From Polynucleobacter sp. AP-Titi-500A-B4 (GTDB lineage: Bacteria > Pseudomonadota > Gammaproteobacteria > Burkholderiales > Burkholderiaceae), in NCBI RefSeq assembly GCF_018688095.1, contig NZ_CP061311.1, positions 1,520,120-1,584,119 on the forward strand: a DNA stretch of 64,000 nt. The letters run 5' to 3'. The notes under the pieces were generated by a model that saw only the letters and a list, made by a program, of their open reading frames with translations, did no database searches and was not told where the DNA came from. The translations under genes were made by a program, and so were the position numbers. Below, in pieces: positions 53,384 through 61,610 of this stretch. How positions within the stretch are numbered: position 1 is the first letter of the stretch; each line of letters opens with the position of its first letter.

Positions 53384-53415
53384 CAAGCAAGTGTAAGACT
53401 TATTCAATAAACTGG
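53384..53415. promoter_or_regulatory. Conserved promoter-proximal element, copy 1 (DCC operon)
   Basis: On the minus strand the block reads CCAGTTTATT-G-AATAAGT, then CTTA, CACTTGC and TTG directly before the DCC ATG. Twenty-eight of 32 bases match the element before the TIGR03643-photolyase operon, in the same orientation and with the same distance to the start codon. TTATT/AATAA form an inverted repeat at its centre. Confidence 0.75.
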
Positions 53416-53443
53416 CTGGCAGCAGAACATTGATAAAGATCCC

Positions 53444-54139
53444 TTGAAAATACTCCCCAACCCCTTTCGTGCACTAGTCATTGGCTCCTCTGGAACCATT
53501 GGATCAGCCTTTGTTGAGCTTCTCAAAAATAACCCCTCCTGCTCAGGGGTTGTGGGCATTCACCGTGGTTCAGAATTCCCGCTGGATTATCAAGACCCCA
53601 CATCTATAGAAAGATGCGCAAGTGCTCTGGCTAGTACGGGACCATTTCAACTGATTATTAATGCCATTGGTGTCTTGCACAATCAGGACTGGATGCCAGA
53701 GAAAAAATTAGATGATCTCAATGCCGAGCAATTGATGGAACTTTTGAAGATTAATACGATTGGACCGGCTTTAAGCATTCGATATTTTTCGAAATTACTC
53801 GATCCACAACATTCCATCATGGTGACCTTGTCGGCCAAGGTTGGAAGCATTGAGGACAATCGTCTTGGTGGTTGGTATAGCTACCGAGCCTCTAAAGCAG
53901 CCCTCAATATGCTCATCAAAACGGCCTCGATTGAATTGACCCGTACGAAACCGAAAGCGGCACTCATTGCAATGCATCCAGGCACTGTAAATTCCAGGCT
54001 TTCTAAACCGTTTCGGGGCGAACAGATTGGCAGACCGGCTCAAGATGCCGTAGCAGATATGTTTCGGGTAATAGAAAATCTTCAGATCGAAGATTCGGGA
54101 AGTTTTCTTTCTTACTCAGGTGAGAAATTACCCTGGTAA
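53444..54139 (+). CDS. SDR family NAD(P)-dependent oxidoreductase (stress-set member)
   Basis: A 231-residue short-chain dehydrogenase with the cofactor motif ALVIGSSGTIGSAFVE near 11-26, INAIGVLHNQ in place of NNAG, and YSYRASKAALNMLIKT with the YxxxK catalytic pair near 145-149. The start is TTG at 53444, without a Shine-Dalgarno; no better start keeps the Rossmann motif. This SDR type is frequently found with photolyase, DUF3833 and chalcone-isomerase-like genes. It is divergent from the DCC operon and converges on DUF2256. Confidence 0.84.
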   Translation: MKILPNPFRALVIGSSGTIGSAFVELLKNNPSCSGVVGIHRGSEFPLDYQDPTSIERCASALASTGPFQLIINAIGVLHNQDWMPEKKLDDLNAEQLMELLKINTIGPALSIRYFSKLLDPQHSIMVTLSAKVGSIEDNRLGGWYSYRASKAALNMLIKTASIELTRTKPKAALIAMHPGTVNSRLSKPFRGEQIGRPAQDAVADMFRVIENLQIEDSGSFLSYSGEKLPW

Positions 54140-54153
54140 ATCAAGCTTACTGA

Positions 54154-54315
54154 CTATCCCTGAGTTTGGGGCGCTTTTTTACGGCAAGCGTCAGAGCAAT
54201 ATTTCACGGCTTCCCAATTTTTTGCCCATGACTTTCTCCAAGTCATTTCTTTTTTACAAACAATGCAAGTCTTGCTCGGCAGATAACCCTTATTCCCCTT
54301 AAAAGTTGTAGTCAT
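54154..54315 (-). CDS. DUF2256 family zinc-ribbon-like protein
   Basis: A 53-residue protein found by reading the gap after the photolyase gene. It has KTCIVCKKEMTWRKSWAKNW and VKYCSDACR, the DUF2256 consensus with two Cys pairs that should bind zinc. It starts eight bases after the photolyase stop on the same strand. DUF2256 genes are known companions of this photolyase type; function unknown. Confidence 0.92.
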   Translation of the reverse strand: MTTTFKGNKGYLPSKTCIVCKKEMTWRKSWAKNWEAVKYCSDACRKKAPQTQG

Positions 54316-54323
54316 ATTCGCTT

Positions 54324-55859
54324 TTAAAGATCATTTAAGTGACTTAATACGTGTTGCGCATGCCTAGCAATCGATTGCTGATCCTCATCACTAATTCTTT
54401 TAAGGTTTGCTGTCATCAAGCGCGTCCTTGGACTAGCCTCAAACTGGGCGCGATGCTTGATTAAGAAATTCCAATACAAAGTAGTAATAGGACAGGCAGT
54501 TTCACCAAAGCGAACATCAGGCTTGTACTGGCAAGAGTCGCAGTAATTACTCATACGCTTGATATAAGCGCCACTGGCAATATAGGGCTTACTCGTAAAG
54601 CGGCCACCATTGGCGAATAACGCCATGCCCGCTGTATTGGGTAGCTCAACCCACTCAATCGCATCAACATAAATCGCCAAATACCAGTCACAGACTTCTG
54701 ACGGAAGGATCTCGGCTAATAGAGCAAAGTTTCCAGTCACCATCAAGCGCTGAATATGGTGCGCATATCCATACTTCAGAGTCTGACCAATAGCATCTTG
54801 CATACAGGCCATCTGAGTTTTTCCAGACCAATACCACTGAGGCAGTGATCTCTGATGATCATAATAATTATCTTGTGCCATCTTCGGCATATCTAAGTAG
54901 TACATGCCTCGTACAAACTCTCGCCAACCCAATATCTGACGAATAAACCCCTCCACCGTAGATAAATCTAAGGAGTATTTTTTATAGGCACTGATAACAG
55001 CAGCAATGACCTCGCGAGGATTGAGTAGTTTGAGATTAAGAGAACTCGAAAGAATAGAATGCCAGCCATAAGGCGTATCAGTCCACATGGCATCTTGATA
55101 CACACCAAAGTTTCGTAAGCGATATTCGACAAAATAATTCAGCGCTTCTAAAGCCTCATCACGAGTCACTGGCCAACGAAATGCCCCTAATGATCCAGGA
55201 TGCTTGTCATAGACTTTCTCGACAAAGGTAATCACATCTTGCGTGATAGCATCTGGCTCAAACAATACGGGCTCCTCAATGATGCCGAGCCCTTTTTTTG
55301 GATAAGATTTGCGATTATCTTGATCAAAGTTCCATTGACCACCCTCTGGATTGCCATCAGCATCTACCAGAATGTGGTGTGTCTTGCGCATCAAGCGGTA
55401 AAAATACTCCAGACGTAGCTCTTTTTTACCGGCAGCCCATTCCAAAAACTCACGATGAGAGCAAAAGAAGTGCTCATCCTCACGCATCTCGAGCTCTATA
55501 CCAAGCTCAGTGGCTAGCGTTTCGATTTCTTGCTTTAAACGCCACTCCCCCGGCTCAACACAAATAAGATGGCTTATTTTTTCTTGTTGTATTTTTTCCT
55601 TAAGTGCATCAACAATGGATAAAGGACTATTTTGAAGGTAGCTGATCGGGTAATTGAGCTTCTTTAAGGTCTGAGCAAAGTGCCGCATGGCTGATAGAAA
55701 TAAAGCAATCTTCGCTTTATGAGACCAGACATATTGAGCCTCATGCATGGACTCGACCATGAATACTTCATCTGACTTAGGATTAAAGCCTTGAAGTGCG
55801 GCGCCCTGTAAATCGAGCTGATCCCCCAAAATCAAGACTAGCTTTTTAGAGGATTTCAT
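54324..55859 (-). CDS. FeS bacterial cryptochrome/photolyase (FeS-BCP, (6-4) photolyase type)
   Basis: A 511-residue cryptochrome/photolyase-family protein of the iron-sulfur group. KKLVLILGDQLD opens the antenna domain. Four cysteines fit a 4Fe-4S site: one in ACMQDAIGQ, then YCDSCQYKPD and ETACPITTLYW, with spacing 88, 3 and 13, which agrees with what I recall for Agrobacterium PhrB. Such enzymes repair (6-4) photoproducts using FAD, blue light and a lumazine antenna. Its ATG overlaps the TIGR03643 stop; DUF2256 follows. Confidence 0.92.
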   Translation of the reverse strand: MKSSKKLVLILGDQLDLQGAALQGFNPKSDEVFMVESMHEAQYVWSHKAKIALFLSAMRHFAQTLKKLNYPISYLQNSPLSIVDALKEKIQQEKISHLICVEPGEWRLKQEIETLATELGIELEMREDEHFFCSHREFLEWAAGKKELRLEYFYRLMRKTHHILVDADGNPEGGQWNFDQDNRKSYPKKGLGIIEEPVLFEPDAITQDVITFVEKVYDKHPGSLGAFRWPVTRDEALEALNYFVEYRLRNFGVYQDAMWTDTPYGWHSILSSSLNLKLLNPREVIAAVISAYKKYSLDLSTVEGFIRQILGWREFVRGMYYLDMPKMAQDNYYDHQRSLPQWYWSGKTQMACMQDAIGQTLKYGYAHHIQRLMVTGNFALLAEILPSEVCDWYLAIYVDAIEWVELPNTAGMALFANGGRFTSKPYIASGAYIKRMSNYCDSCQYKPDVRFGETACPITTLYWNFLIKHRAQFEASPRTRLMTANLKRISDEDQQSIARHAQHVLSHLNDL

Positions 55860-56125
55860 TTATTTTTATATTGGGTTGGGCAATATGCGCGATCAACCAA
55901 CTTACTGCGCAAAGCGACATGCTTTGTTGATCGACCTGTAACGCGTTTTCGCCAAAGCTCAAAGGAACGCCTTTTCAGCTCGTGTCGCATCAATTGAATC
56001 ACTTGAGACTCTGATAATCCAAATGACTTTTCAATCGCATCAAATGGCGTTCTATCCTCCCAGGCCATTTCAATCAAGCGGGATATATCGGGAGCGGAGA
56101 GTGTTTTTAGAGAGAATCTTGCCAC
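55856..56125 (-). CDS. TIGR03643 family protein
   Basis: An 89-residue basic protein with ISRLIEMAWEDRTPFDAIEKSFGLSESQVIQLMR, a helix-turn-helix-like segment, followed by SFELWRKRVTGRSTKH, the family signature. It starts at GTG 56125; no good Shine-Dalgarno is present and the conserved DNA element ends one base before, so a very short or absent leader is possible. It is the first gene of the TIGR03643-photolyase-DUF2256 operon and may be a DNA-binding accessory protein. Confidence 0.88.
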   Translation of the reverse strand: MARFSLKTLSAPDISRLIEMAWEDRTPFDAIEKSFGLSESQVIQLMRHELKRRSFELWRKRVTGRSTKHVALRSKLVDRAYCPTQYKNK

Positions 56126-56157
56126 CCTGCAAGTTTAAGACTTATTGAATAAACTGG
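56126..56157. promoter_or_regulatory. Conserved promoter-proximal element, copy 2 (photolyase operon)
   Basis: On the minus strand: CCAGTTTATT-C-AATAAGT, then CTTA, AACTTGC and AGG directly before the GTG start of TIGR03643. It differs from copy 1 at four of 32 positions. The position between two divergent genes is also the same as in copy 1. Confidence 0.75.
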
Positions 56158-56199
56158 TGTGACGCCCCTATAGTTACGCCACACAAAGCCTACCCCCTC

Positions 56200-56544
56200 A
56201 TGCTTGGAAAAATTCGCCAGAAGCTCATTGCTCAAGAGCCTATTCAGACCACAAAGGTGACGGAGGTTGTTTGCCCTATTTGTGATCGACCGATCCCAGA
56301 ATCACAGAAAGATGCCCACCATCTTGTACCTAAATCCAAGGGCGGCAAAACCACGGAATATCTCCACCGAATTTGTCATCGTCAGATTCATGCTTTATTT
56401 ACCGAAACTGAGCTGGCGGTGCAGTTCAATACTGCAGCCACTTTGCAAGAACATCCTGAAATGCAGCGATTTATTCGTTGGGTTAAATCCAAGCCTGATC
56501 ACTTTTATGAAAAAACCCGCAAGAGTGCGCGTATTAAAGCCTAA
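56200..56544 (+). CDS. HNH endonuclease-domain protein
   Basis: A 114-residue protein with a Cys pair (CPIC, 25-28), an HH motif at 40-41 in DAHHLVPKSKGGK, and RICHRQIH with His60 and His64, the pattern of small zinc-bound HNH nucleases. It is divergent from the photolyase operon across the conserved element. A DNA role beside a photolyase is plausible, for example in repair, but small HNH proteins also occur alone. No Shine-Dalgarno is seen before the ATG. Confidence 0.85.
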   Translation: MLGKIRQKLIAQEPIQTTKVTEVVCPICDRPIPESQKDAHHLVPKSKGGKTTEYLHRICHRQIHALFTETELAVQFNTAATLQEHPEMQRFIRWVKSKPDHFYEKTRKSARIKA

Positions 56545-56624
56545 AAGACAGAACTGGCTGGCTTTCGCTGCTTTGAACTAGAACCATATAAAATTTACTC
56601 GAGACGCACTTCAGAAAGAAAGCA

Positions 56625-57386
56625 ATGAGTCAACAAATGAATAAAGTAGCCTTGGTTACCGGAGCGGGCGCAGGAATTGGTAGAGCAGCCGCGAAAGCGC
56701 TGCTTCATGGTGACTACAAAGTCGTCCTTACTGGGCGCAATCTAGATAAGCTACAAAAGGCAATTGTTGACATTGGTGGCACTCCAGACAACTGCTTAGC
56801 AGTAGTATGCGATGTAGGCAAACCCGATCAAGTCAAACAACTATTTCAAGCCCTTAAGGATAAATTTGGTCGCATTGATGTGCTCTTTAATAATGCAGGT
56901 ATTGGCGCTCCAGCAATCCCAATGGAAGAGCTCACATATGAGCAGTGGATGAATGTGGTGAATACAAATCTGTGTGGTGCATTTTTATGCTCTCAAGAAG
57001 CGATTCGCATGATGAAGGCACAATCACCTCAGGGTGGTCGCATTATTAATAATGGTTCAATCTCGGCGCATGCTCCAAGACCTATGTCAGTAGCCTATAC
57101 CAGCACTAAACATGCTATCACTGGTTTGACTAAAACCATCGCACTGGATGGACGTCCTTTTCAAATTGCCTGTGGACAGATTGATATTGGCAATGCTGCT
57201 ACGGAAATGACTGAGCGTATGGCAGCTGGCATTATTCAAGCAGATCACTCTATCAAAGTAGAGCCTCGCATGGATGTTGATCATGTTGGGCAGGCAGTAC
57301 TGCATATGGCCCAACTACCTCTAGAGAGCAATATTCTTAATATGACCATTATGGCTACCAATATGCCATTTGTTGGTCGAGGTTAA
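56625..57386 (+). CDS. SDR family oxidoreductase
   Basis: A 253-residue classical short-chain dehydrogenase: cofactor motif TGAGAGIGR (12-20), NNAG near 90, catalytic Ser in NNGSIS and Tyr158/Lys162 in YTSTKHA. AGAAAG precedes the ATG at 56625. It is followed, after 31 bases, by a 2-hydroxyacid dehydrogenase gene and converges via a terminator on an aldolase and Bug receptor, suggesting a hydroxy-acid pathway. Substrate unknown. Confidence 0.9.
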   Translation: MSQQMNKVALVTGAGAGIGRAAAKALLHGDYKVVLTGRNLDKLQKAIVDIGGTPDNCLAVVCDVGKPDQVKQLFQALKDKFGRIDVLFNNAGIGAPAIPMEELTYEQWMNVVNTNLCGAFLCSQEAIRMMKAQSPQGGRIINNGSISAHAPRPMSVAYTSTKHAITGLTKTIALDGRPFQIACGQIDIGNAATEMTERMAAGIIQADHSIKVEPRMDVDHVGQAVLHMAQLPLESNILNMTIMATNMPFVGRG

Positions 57387-57417
57387 ACATGCCACAAGCA
57401 TTTATCCGACTCCAGCC

Positions 57418-58422
57418 ATGAATAAAAATATCCTCATTGTTGGAGAGTATGGAAAGATCTTCATCACCCCCTTGAGAGAAGCGCTTGGGGATCAGTGGTC
57501 AATACATCACTGCACTATCGAACAAACTAAAGCAGAACTATTAGACCTAGTTTCCAAAGCTAGCATTCTAGTGGTCACTGCAGAGCTGACTTACTCCAAG
57601 GATCCGCAACTCATTCAAGATCTCATTAAAGCCGGAAAACAACTTCAGTTAATTCAAGTACCGTTTTCTGGAATGGAATGGCTGAATCAAGATTGGCTTG
57701 CTGAGGGTTGCAGAGTATGCAATACCAATCAACATTCAGAACCTATCGCTGAATATGTCATGCTGGGCATCCTAGAGTTTGCTGTCAATATGCGCTTAAT
57801 GGATCGCGAATTACGTCAAGGGCGCTGGACTTACGGTGGATCAATAGTGCGCGGCAAAAAGCACACTGAAATCCAGAATAAAACGATCGGTTTTATTGGC
57901 TACGGCCATATCGCAAAACGTGTTACTGAGCTAGCCGCTCCTTTTGGAATGAAATTTCTGGCAATCAGTCGCAATCCTAAACAGGATTCTAGGTTGGTTT
58001 GGTGGAAAGACAGTTCACATCTGGATGAGCTACTCGCTGAAAGTGACTACATCCTCATTACCTCACCTCTGAGTGATAGCACTAGAGATATGATTAATGA
58101 ACGCACCCTGAAAAAGATGAAGCCGACCGGCGTGATTATTAATGTAGCCAGAGGCCCGATCATTAATGAGGCAGCTATTTATCAAGCCCTCAAGAATCGT
58201 CAGATCGGCGGCGCCCTGCTCGATGTTTGGTATCAATATGCCAGTACTGAAAATTTAGAGATGCAACCCTCAGCCTTTCCATTTCATGAGCTTGATAACA
58301 TCATAATGACGCCGCACACCGCTAGCTGGACAGATGATCTGGATACAAGACGTATAAATTCTGTAAGCAAGAATATCCAAAACTTCATCAATAAAAAACC
58401 GCTAGTAGAAGTTGTGTACTAG
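57418..58422 (+). CDS. D-isomer-specific 2-hydroxyacid dehydrogenase
   Basis: A 334-residue dehydrogenase of the phosphoglycerate-dehydrogenase-like group. The Rossmann motif GFIGYGHIAKRV lies near 158-169, the conserved arginine in INVARGPIINEAA near 242 and the catalytic histidine in MTPHTASWTDD near 300. The ATG at 57418 was chosen over 57370, which overlaps the upstream SDR gene and lacks family residues. The last codons and the stop form one arm of a terminator hairpin. Confidence 0.87.
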   Translation: MNKNILIVGEYGKIFITPLREALGDQWSIHHCTIEQTKAELLDLVSKASILVVTAELTYSKDPQLIQDLIKAGKQLQLIQVPFSGMEWLNQDWLAEGCRVCNTNQHSEPIAEYVMLGILEFAVNMRLMDRELRQGRWTYGGSIVRGKKHTEIQNKTIGFIGYGHIAKRVTELAAPFGMKFLAISRNPKQDSRLVWWKDSSHLDELLAESDYILITSPLSDSTRDMINERTLKKMKPTGVIINVARGPIINEAAIYQALKNRQIGGALLDVWYQYASTENLEMQPSAFPFHELDNIIMTPHTASWTDDLDTRRINSVSKNIQNFINKKPLVEVVY

Positions 58423-58429
58423 CGGTTTT
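58395..58429. terminator. Terminator overlapping the 3' end of the 2-hydroxyacid dehydrogenase gene
   Basis: AAAACCGCTAGTA (58395-58407) and TACTAGCGGTTTT (58417-58429) pair over 13 bases around a nine-base loop. The first arm and loop are coding and the stop codon lies in the second arm. A/T ends on both sides allow bidirectional function toward the convergent aldolase gene. Confidence 0.8.
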
Positions 58430-58449
58430 AGAGTTGCTTGACTAAGAAG

Positions 58450-59208
58450 TTACTCTTTGTAGCCGGGATCAAGTTTTTCAACAATACGCAACATCGCAGG
58501 CCACTCCATTTCACCAAAGGGTCTTCTAACATTTGGTTGATAGAGATGATGCGTCTTCTCTATCACTTCTTTTGGCGGCATGGTGAGCTTTACCCCAGAT
58601 GAAAGTGCATCTACCTGAGCTTTGCATGCCATTTCCAACCAATACAAGGTATTAAATGCTTGCGCTATGCTCGGCCCCACAGTCAGCAAACCATGGTTAC
58701 GCAAGATCATTGCTGTTTGGTCACCTAAGTCTGCGACTAAACGGGATTGCTCATCGAGATCAATTGCAACACTTTCATAGTCGTGATAGCTAATGCCATG
58801 AAATCGCATGGAAGTCTGGGTAATCGGCAATAGGCCGCACTCCATGGCTGAGACCGCCATACCAGCACGGGTATGTGTATGAATAACACAGCTAACATCT
58901 TCTCTTGCACGGTGGACCGCACTATGAATGACGTATCCCGCCTGATTAATACCAAAATCCGGATTAGGGTTGTAAATAATCTCACCATCTAAATTAATCG
59001 TAACCAAATTAGAGGCAGTCACTTCGTTGTACATCATTCCATAAGGATTAATCAAAATGTAATCATCTTGACTATCTGGAATTCTGGCGGTGATGTGGTT
59101 ATATATGAGATCGCTCATCCCAAAATGGGCAACTAACCTGTAACAGGCAGCCAAATCAATACGGGCTTGGCGCTCTGCAGCCGTTACAACATAATTACTC
59201 TTAGCCAT
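58450..59208 (-). CDS. Class II aldolase/adducin family protein
   Basis: A 252-residue protein with the zinc histidines in VIHTHTRAG (His110, His112) and RNHGLL (His172), and the HFGMSDLIYNHITARIP start typical of class II aldolases such as fuculose-phosphate aldolase and sugar-acid decarboxylase-like enzymes. ATG 59208 was chosen because GGAG lies ten bases upstream and the longer frame (59244) overlaps the Bug gene. It is cotranscribed with the Bug receptor immediately upstream, five bases apart. Substrate unknown. Confidence 0.87.
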   Translation of the reverse strand: MAKSNYVVTAAERQARIDLAACYRLVAHFGMSDLIYNHITARIPDSQDDYILINPYGMMYNEVTASNLVTINLDGEIIYNPNPDFGINQAGYVIHSAVHRAREDVSCVIHTHTRAGMAVSAMECGLLPITQTSMRFHGISYHDYESVAIDLDEQSRLVADLGDQTAMILRNHGLLTVGPSIAQAFNTLYWLEMACKAQVDALSSGVKLTMPPKEVIEKTHHLYQPNVRRPFGEMEWPAMLRIVEKLDPGYKE

Positions 59209-59212
59209 TGCC

Positions 59213-60193
59213 TCATTGCTCCATGGGTTTGATATTGAAATCACGGATTAGTTTGCCGGTATTTTCATTATCAGTTTTAATGAAGAGTGCAAACTCACCA
59301 GAGTTAGCAGACATCCGTACCTCTGCCCCACTCTTCGCTAGCTTTGCACGCGTTTCTGGCTCTTGTAAGACTGCGTTGATTTCGGTTAGCAAGGTTTTTT
59401 GAATTGCGGGAGGTAATCCTAGTGGGCCAAAAAGACCGAGCCACGCGCCAATCTCAAAACCAGGAAAACCTTGCTCAACTACCGTTGGAATTTCTGGGGC
59501 AAGCTCGGTTCTCTTTAGAGTAGCTACGGCCAATGGCTTTAACTTACCAGCCCTGACCATCGCAATGCTAGAAGAAAGTGTGTCAAAGGTGACTGGCAAC
59601 TGCCCGCCAATCACATCTGCTTGTGCTTGACTGCTGCCTTTGTAGGGAATCTGCGTCATTTCAATACCAGCACGTTTAGCCAAAACTGACATCACTAAGT
59701 TGCTGGTAGCGCCATTACCTGTTGAGCCATAACTGATTGGAGTAGGACTCTTTTGTGCATTTGCTAAAAATTGCTGCAAGGTATTTGCAGGATCATTTGG
59801 GTTAACCACCATTAGATAAGGCAGCCAAACGAGCATCCCGATCGGAGTGAAATCTGTCAGCGGGTTATAGGTCAGATTTTTATAGATATGGGGATTAATA
59901 GACATTGGTGCGGATGCACTCACCAATAAGGTATACCCATCTGGCTTAGCCTTTGCTGCAATGCCTGCGCCAATGCTGCCTGCAACCCCTACTTTGTTAT
60001 CCACCAGAAATTGCTGGCCCATGCGTTGAGACAGGCGATCGGCAACGATACGAGTCACCGTATCCGTCCCCGTTCCCGGAGGGAAGCCAATAATGATCGT
60101 TACTGGCCTATCAGGATAAGCTGCAAAAATGGATGCGGAACTGCCTATTAAAAATGCAATCCCTAATAATTTAATCAAGACTTTTAGTTTCAT
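59213..60193 (-). CDS. Bug-family tripartite tricarboxylate transporter receptor
   Basis: A 326-residue periplasmic receptor. The signal peptide ends near SIFAA (residue 25), then YPDRPVTIIIGFPPGTGTDTVTR carries the PPGTGTD ligand loop. DNKVGVAGSIGAGIAAKAKPDGYTLL and VATLKRTELAPEIPTVVE follow. GGAGAC lies before the ATG. It precedes the class II aldolase gene on the same transcript, which suggests the receptor and enzyme act on the same or related compounds. Confidence 0.9.
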   Translation of the reverse strand: MKLKVLIKLLGIAFLIGSSASIFAAYPDRPVTIIIGFPPGTGTDTVTRIVADRLSQRMGQQFLVDNKVGVAGSIGAGIAAKAKPDGYTLLVSASAPMSINPHIYKNLTYNPLTDFTPIGMLVWLPYLMVVNPNDPANTLQQFLANAQKSPTPISYGSTGNGATSNLVMSVLAKRAGIEMTQIPYKGSSQAQADVIGGQLPVTFDTLSSSIAMVRAGKLKPLAVATLKRTELAPEIPTVVEQGFPGFEIGAWLGLFGPLGLPPAIQKTLLTEINAVLQEPETRAKLAKSGAEVRMSANSGEFALFIKTDNENTGKLIRDFNIKPMEQ

Positions 60194-60392
60194 GACGTCT
60201 CCAAATGCTTTTTATTTATTTAAAGACAATATTACTATTAACCAGTCAAAATTGGTCAATTTGACCCAAGGAATGCAGCCCATCCGTATAGGTTGATAAA
60301 AGGCACAGCAACTCTATTAAACATTACATCAAGATCTCTAAAGTCCGGCTAATGGAAGATACCAATAGAGTCTGACCTGAAAGAGCAGATAC

Positions 60393-60411
60393 TTTGATAA
60401 AAAGTATCAAA
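60393..60411. promoter_or_regulatory. Inverted repeat upstream of the lactonase-like gene
   Basis: TTTGATA (60393-60399) and TATCAAA (60405-60411) flank five bases, ending 22 bases before the ATG at 60434. It resembles an FNR site in its TTGAT/ATCAA halves but the spacing is too long (7 rather than 4). It could be an operator or leader hairpin. Confidence 0.45.
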
Positions 60412-60433
60412 TTACACTTAAACGGGAGACAAA

Positions 60434-61588
60434 ATGATCAAGACTGCTATCTCTAGAAAGCTCACTTTAGCCGCATTAGGTTTTGCAATATCAACGAGTG
60501 CTTATTGCGGTACTTATGTATATATTTCAAATATTGAAGATGCTGATATCACAGCGTACGAACTATCGGCCGGCTCGAATCCACATCTGACATCCATTGG
60601 TCGCTTTCCGGCTGGAAAATTTGCGATGCCAATGGCAGTGACACCAGATAATAAAAATTTATATGCCTCTGTGCGCTCTAAGCCATTCTCTTTATACATG
60701 TACCAAATTGATCAAGGTAATGGGCAATTGAAATGGACTGGTGCAATCCCCCTACCAGACAGTATGGTGAGCGTTTCTACAGATAAAACTGGAAAATGGT
60801 TGTTGGCGACCTCTTTTGGAGGGCACAACAATAGCGTTAATCAAATTCAAGCGAATGGTTACGTTAATCCAGTTCCTGCAGAAGCCTTTCCAAGCGGCGG
60901 AAAAAACCCACACGCTATCGTATTTGATCAATCCAATAAATTTGTCTATGTACCCCAACTCGGTACAGATGAAATCAAAATCCATACTTTTAATGCGTCC
61001 CAAGCAAAGCCTCTTTCTGAAACCTCAAGCTCAGTAGCGCTTCAAAAACAACAAGGCCCAAGACATATTGTGATTTCAGCGGACAATAAATTTGCCTATG
61101 TCATTACTGAGATGACGGGTGAGGTCATTGTCTTTTCAAGAGACCTTAAATCTGGGGCATTAACTCAAATTCAAGCTGTTTCAAGCCTTCCAAGTGACAG
61201 TAAGCTTGTTCCTGGAAGACCAAGACCTCCAACAGGCTCTCCAGAGGCAACAGCTTTTGATGATTCCAATATGATTTTCTGTGCCGAGATCAAACTAACG
61301 CCAAATGGAAAATTTCTATACACATCAGAGAGAACAAAAAGCACTTTAAGTGGCTTTGAAGTGGATCCCCAAACAGGCAAAGTAAAATATTTATTTACCA
61401 CCCCAACAGAAGAAATGCCTAGAGGATTTAACGTAGATCCTAGCGGGCAATTCTTAGTTGCTACAGGCCAAAAATCCGACAAGGTTTCCCTCTATTCAAT
61501 TAACCAAACTTCTGGCGAACTTAATTTAATTGAAAGAGTTCCTGGCGGCAAAGGCGCTAACTGGGTGACCTTTGTTAAAACCAAGTAA
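60434..61588 (+). CDS. Lactonase family beta-propeller protein
   Basis: A 384-residue exported protein of the YbhE/6-phosphogluconolactonase beta-propeller family. A signal peptide ends near SAYCG (residue 25). Repeating blade motifs are visible, for example TPDNKNLYASVRS, QSNKFVYVPQLGTDEIKIHTF, SADNKFAYVITEMTGEVIVF, TPNGKFLYTSERTKSTLSGFEV and DPSGQFLVATGQKSDKVSLYSI. The family hydrolyses sugar lactones, but the periplasmic location makes the substrate uncertain. GGGAGA precedes the ATG; a terminator follows. Confidence 0.87.
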   Translation: MIKTAISRKLTLAALGFAISTSAYCGTYVYISNIEDADITAYELSAGSNPHLTSIGRFPAGKFAMPMAVTPDNKNLYASVRSKPFSLYMYQIDQGNGQLKWTGAIPLPDSMVSVSTDKTGKWLLATSFGGHNNSVNQIQANGYVNPVPAEAFPSGGKNPHAIVFDQSNKFVYVPQLGTDEIKIHTFNASQAKPLSETSSSVALQKQQGPRHIVISADNKFAYVITEMTGEVIVFSRDLKSGALTQIQAVSSLPSDSKLVPGRPRPPTGSPEATAFDDSNMIFCAEIKLTPNGKFLYTSERTKSTLSGFEVDPQTGKVKYLFTTPTEEMPRGFNVDPSGQFLVATGQKSDKVSLYSINQTSGELNLIERVPGGKGANWVTFVKTK

Positions 61589-61610
61589 TGATTTAAATCT
61601 TGCAGAAAGC

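Noticed and set aside
53383..53407. TTG start at 53407 for the DCC gene
   Set aside because: It would place the first eight codons inside the conserved DNA element, and the DCC fold begins at the ATG at 53383.
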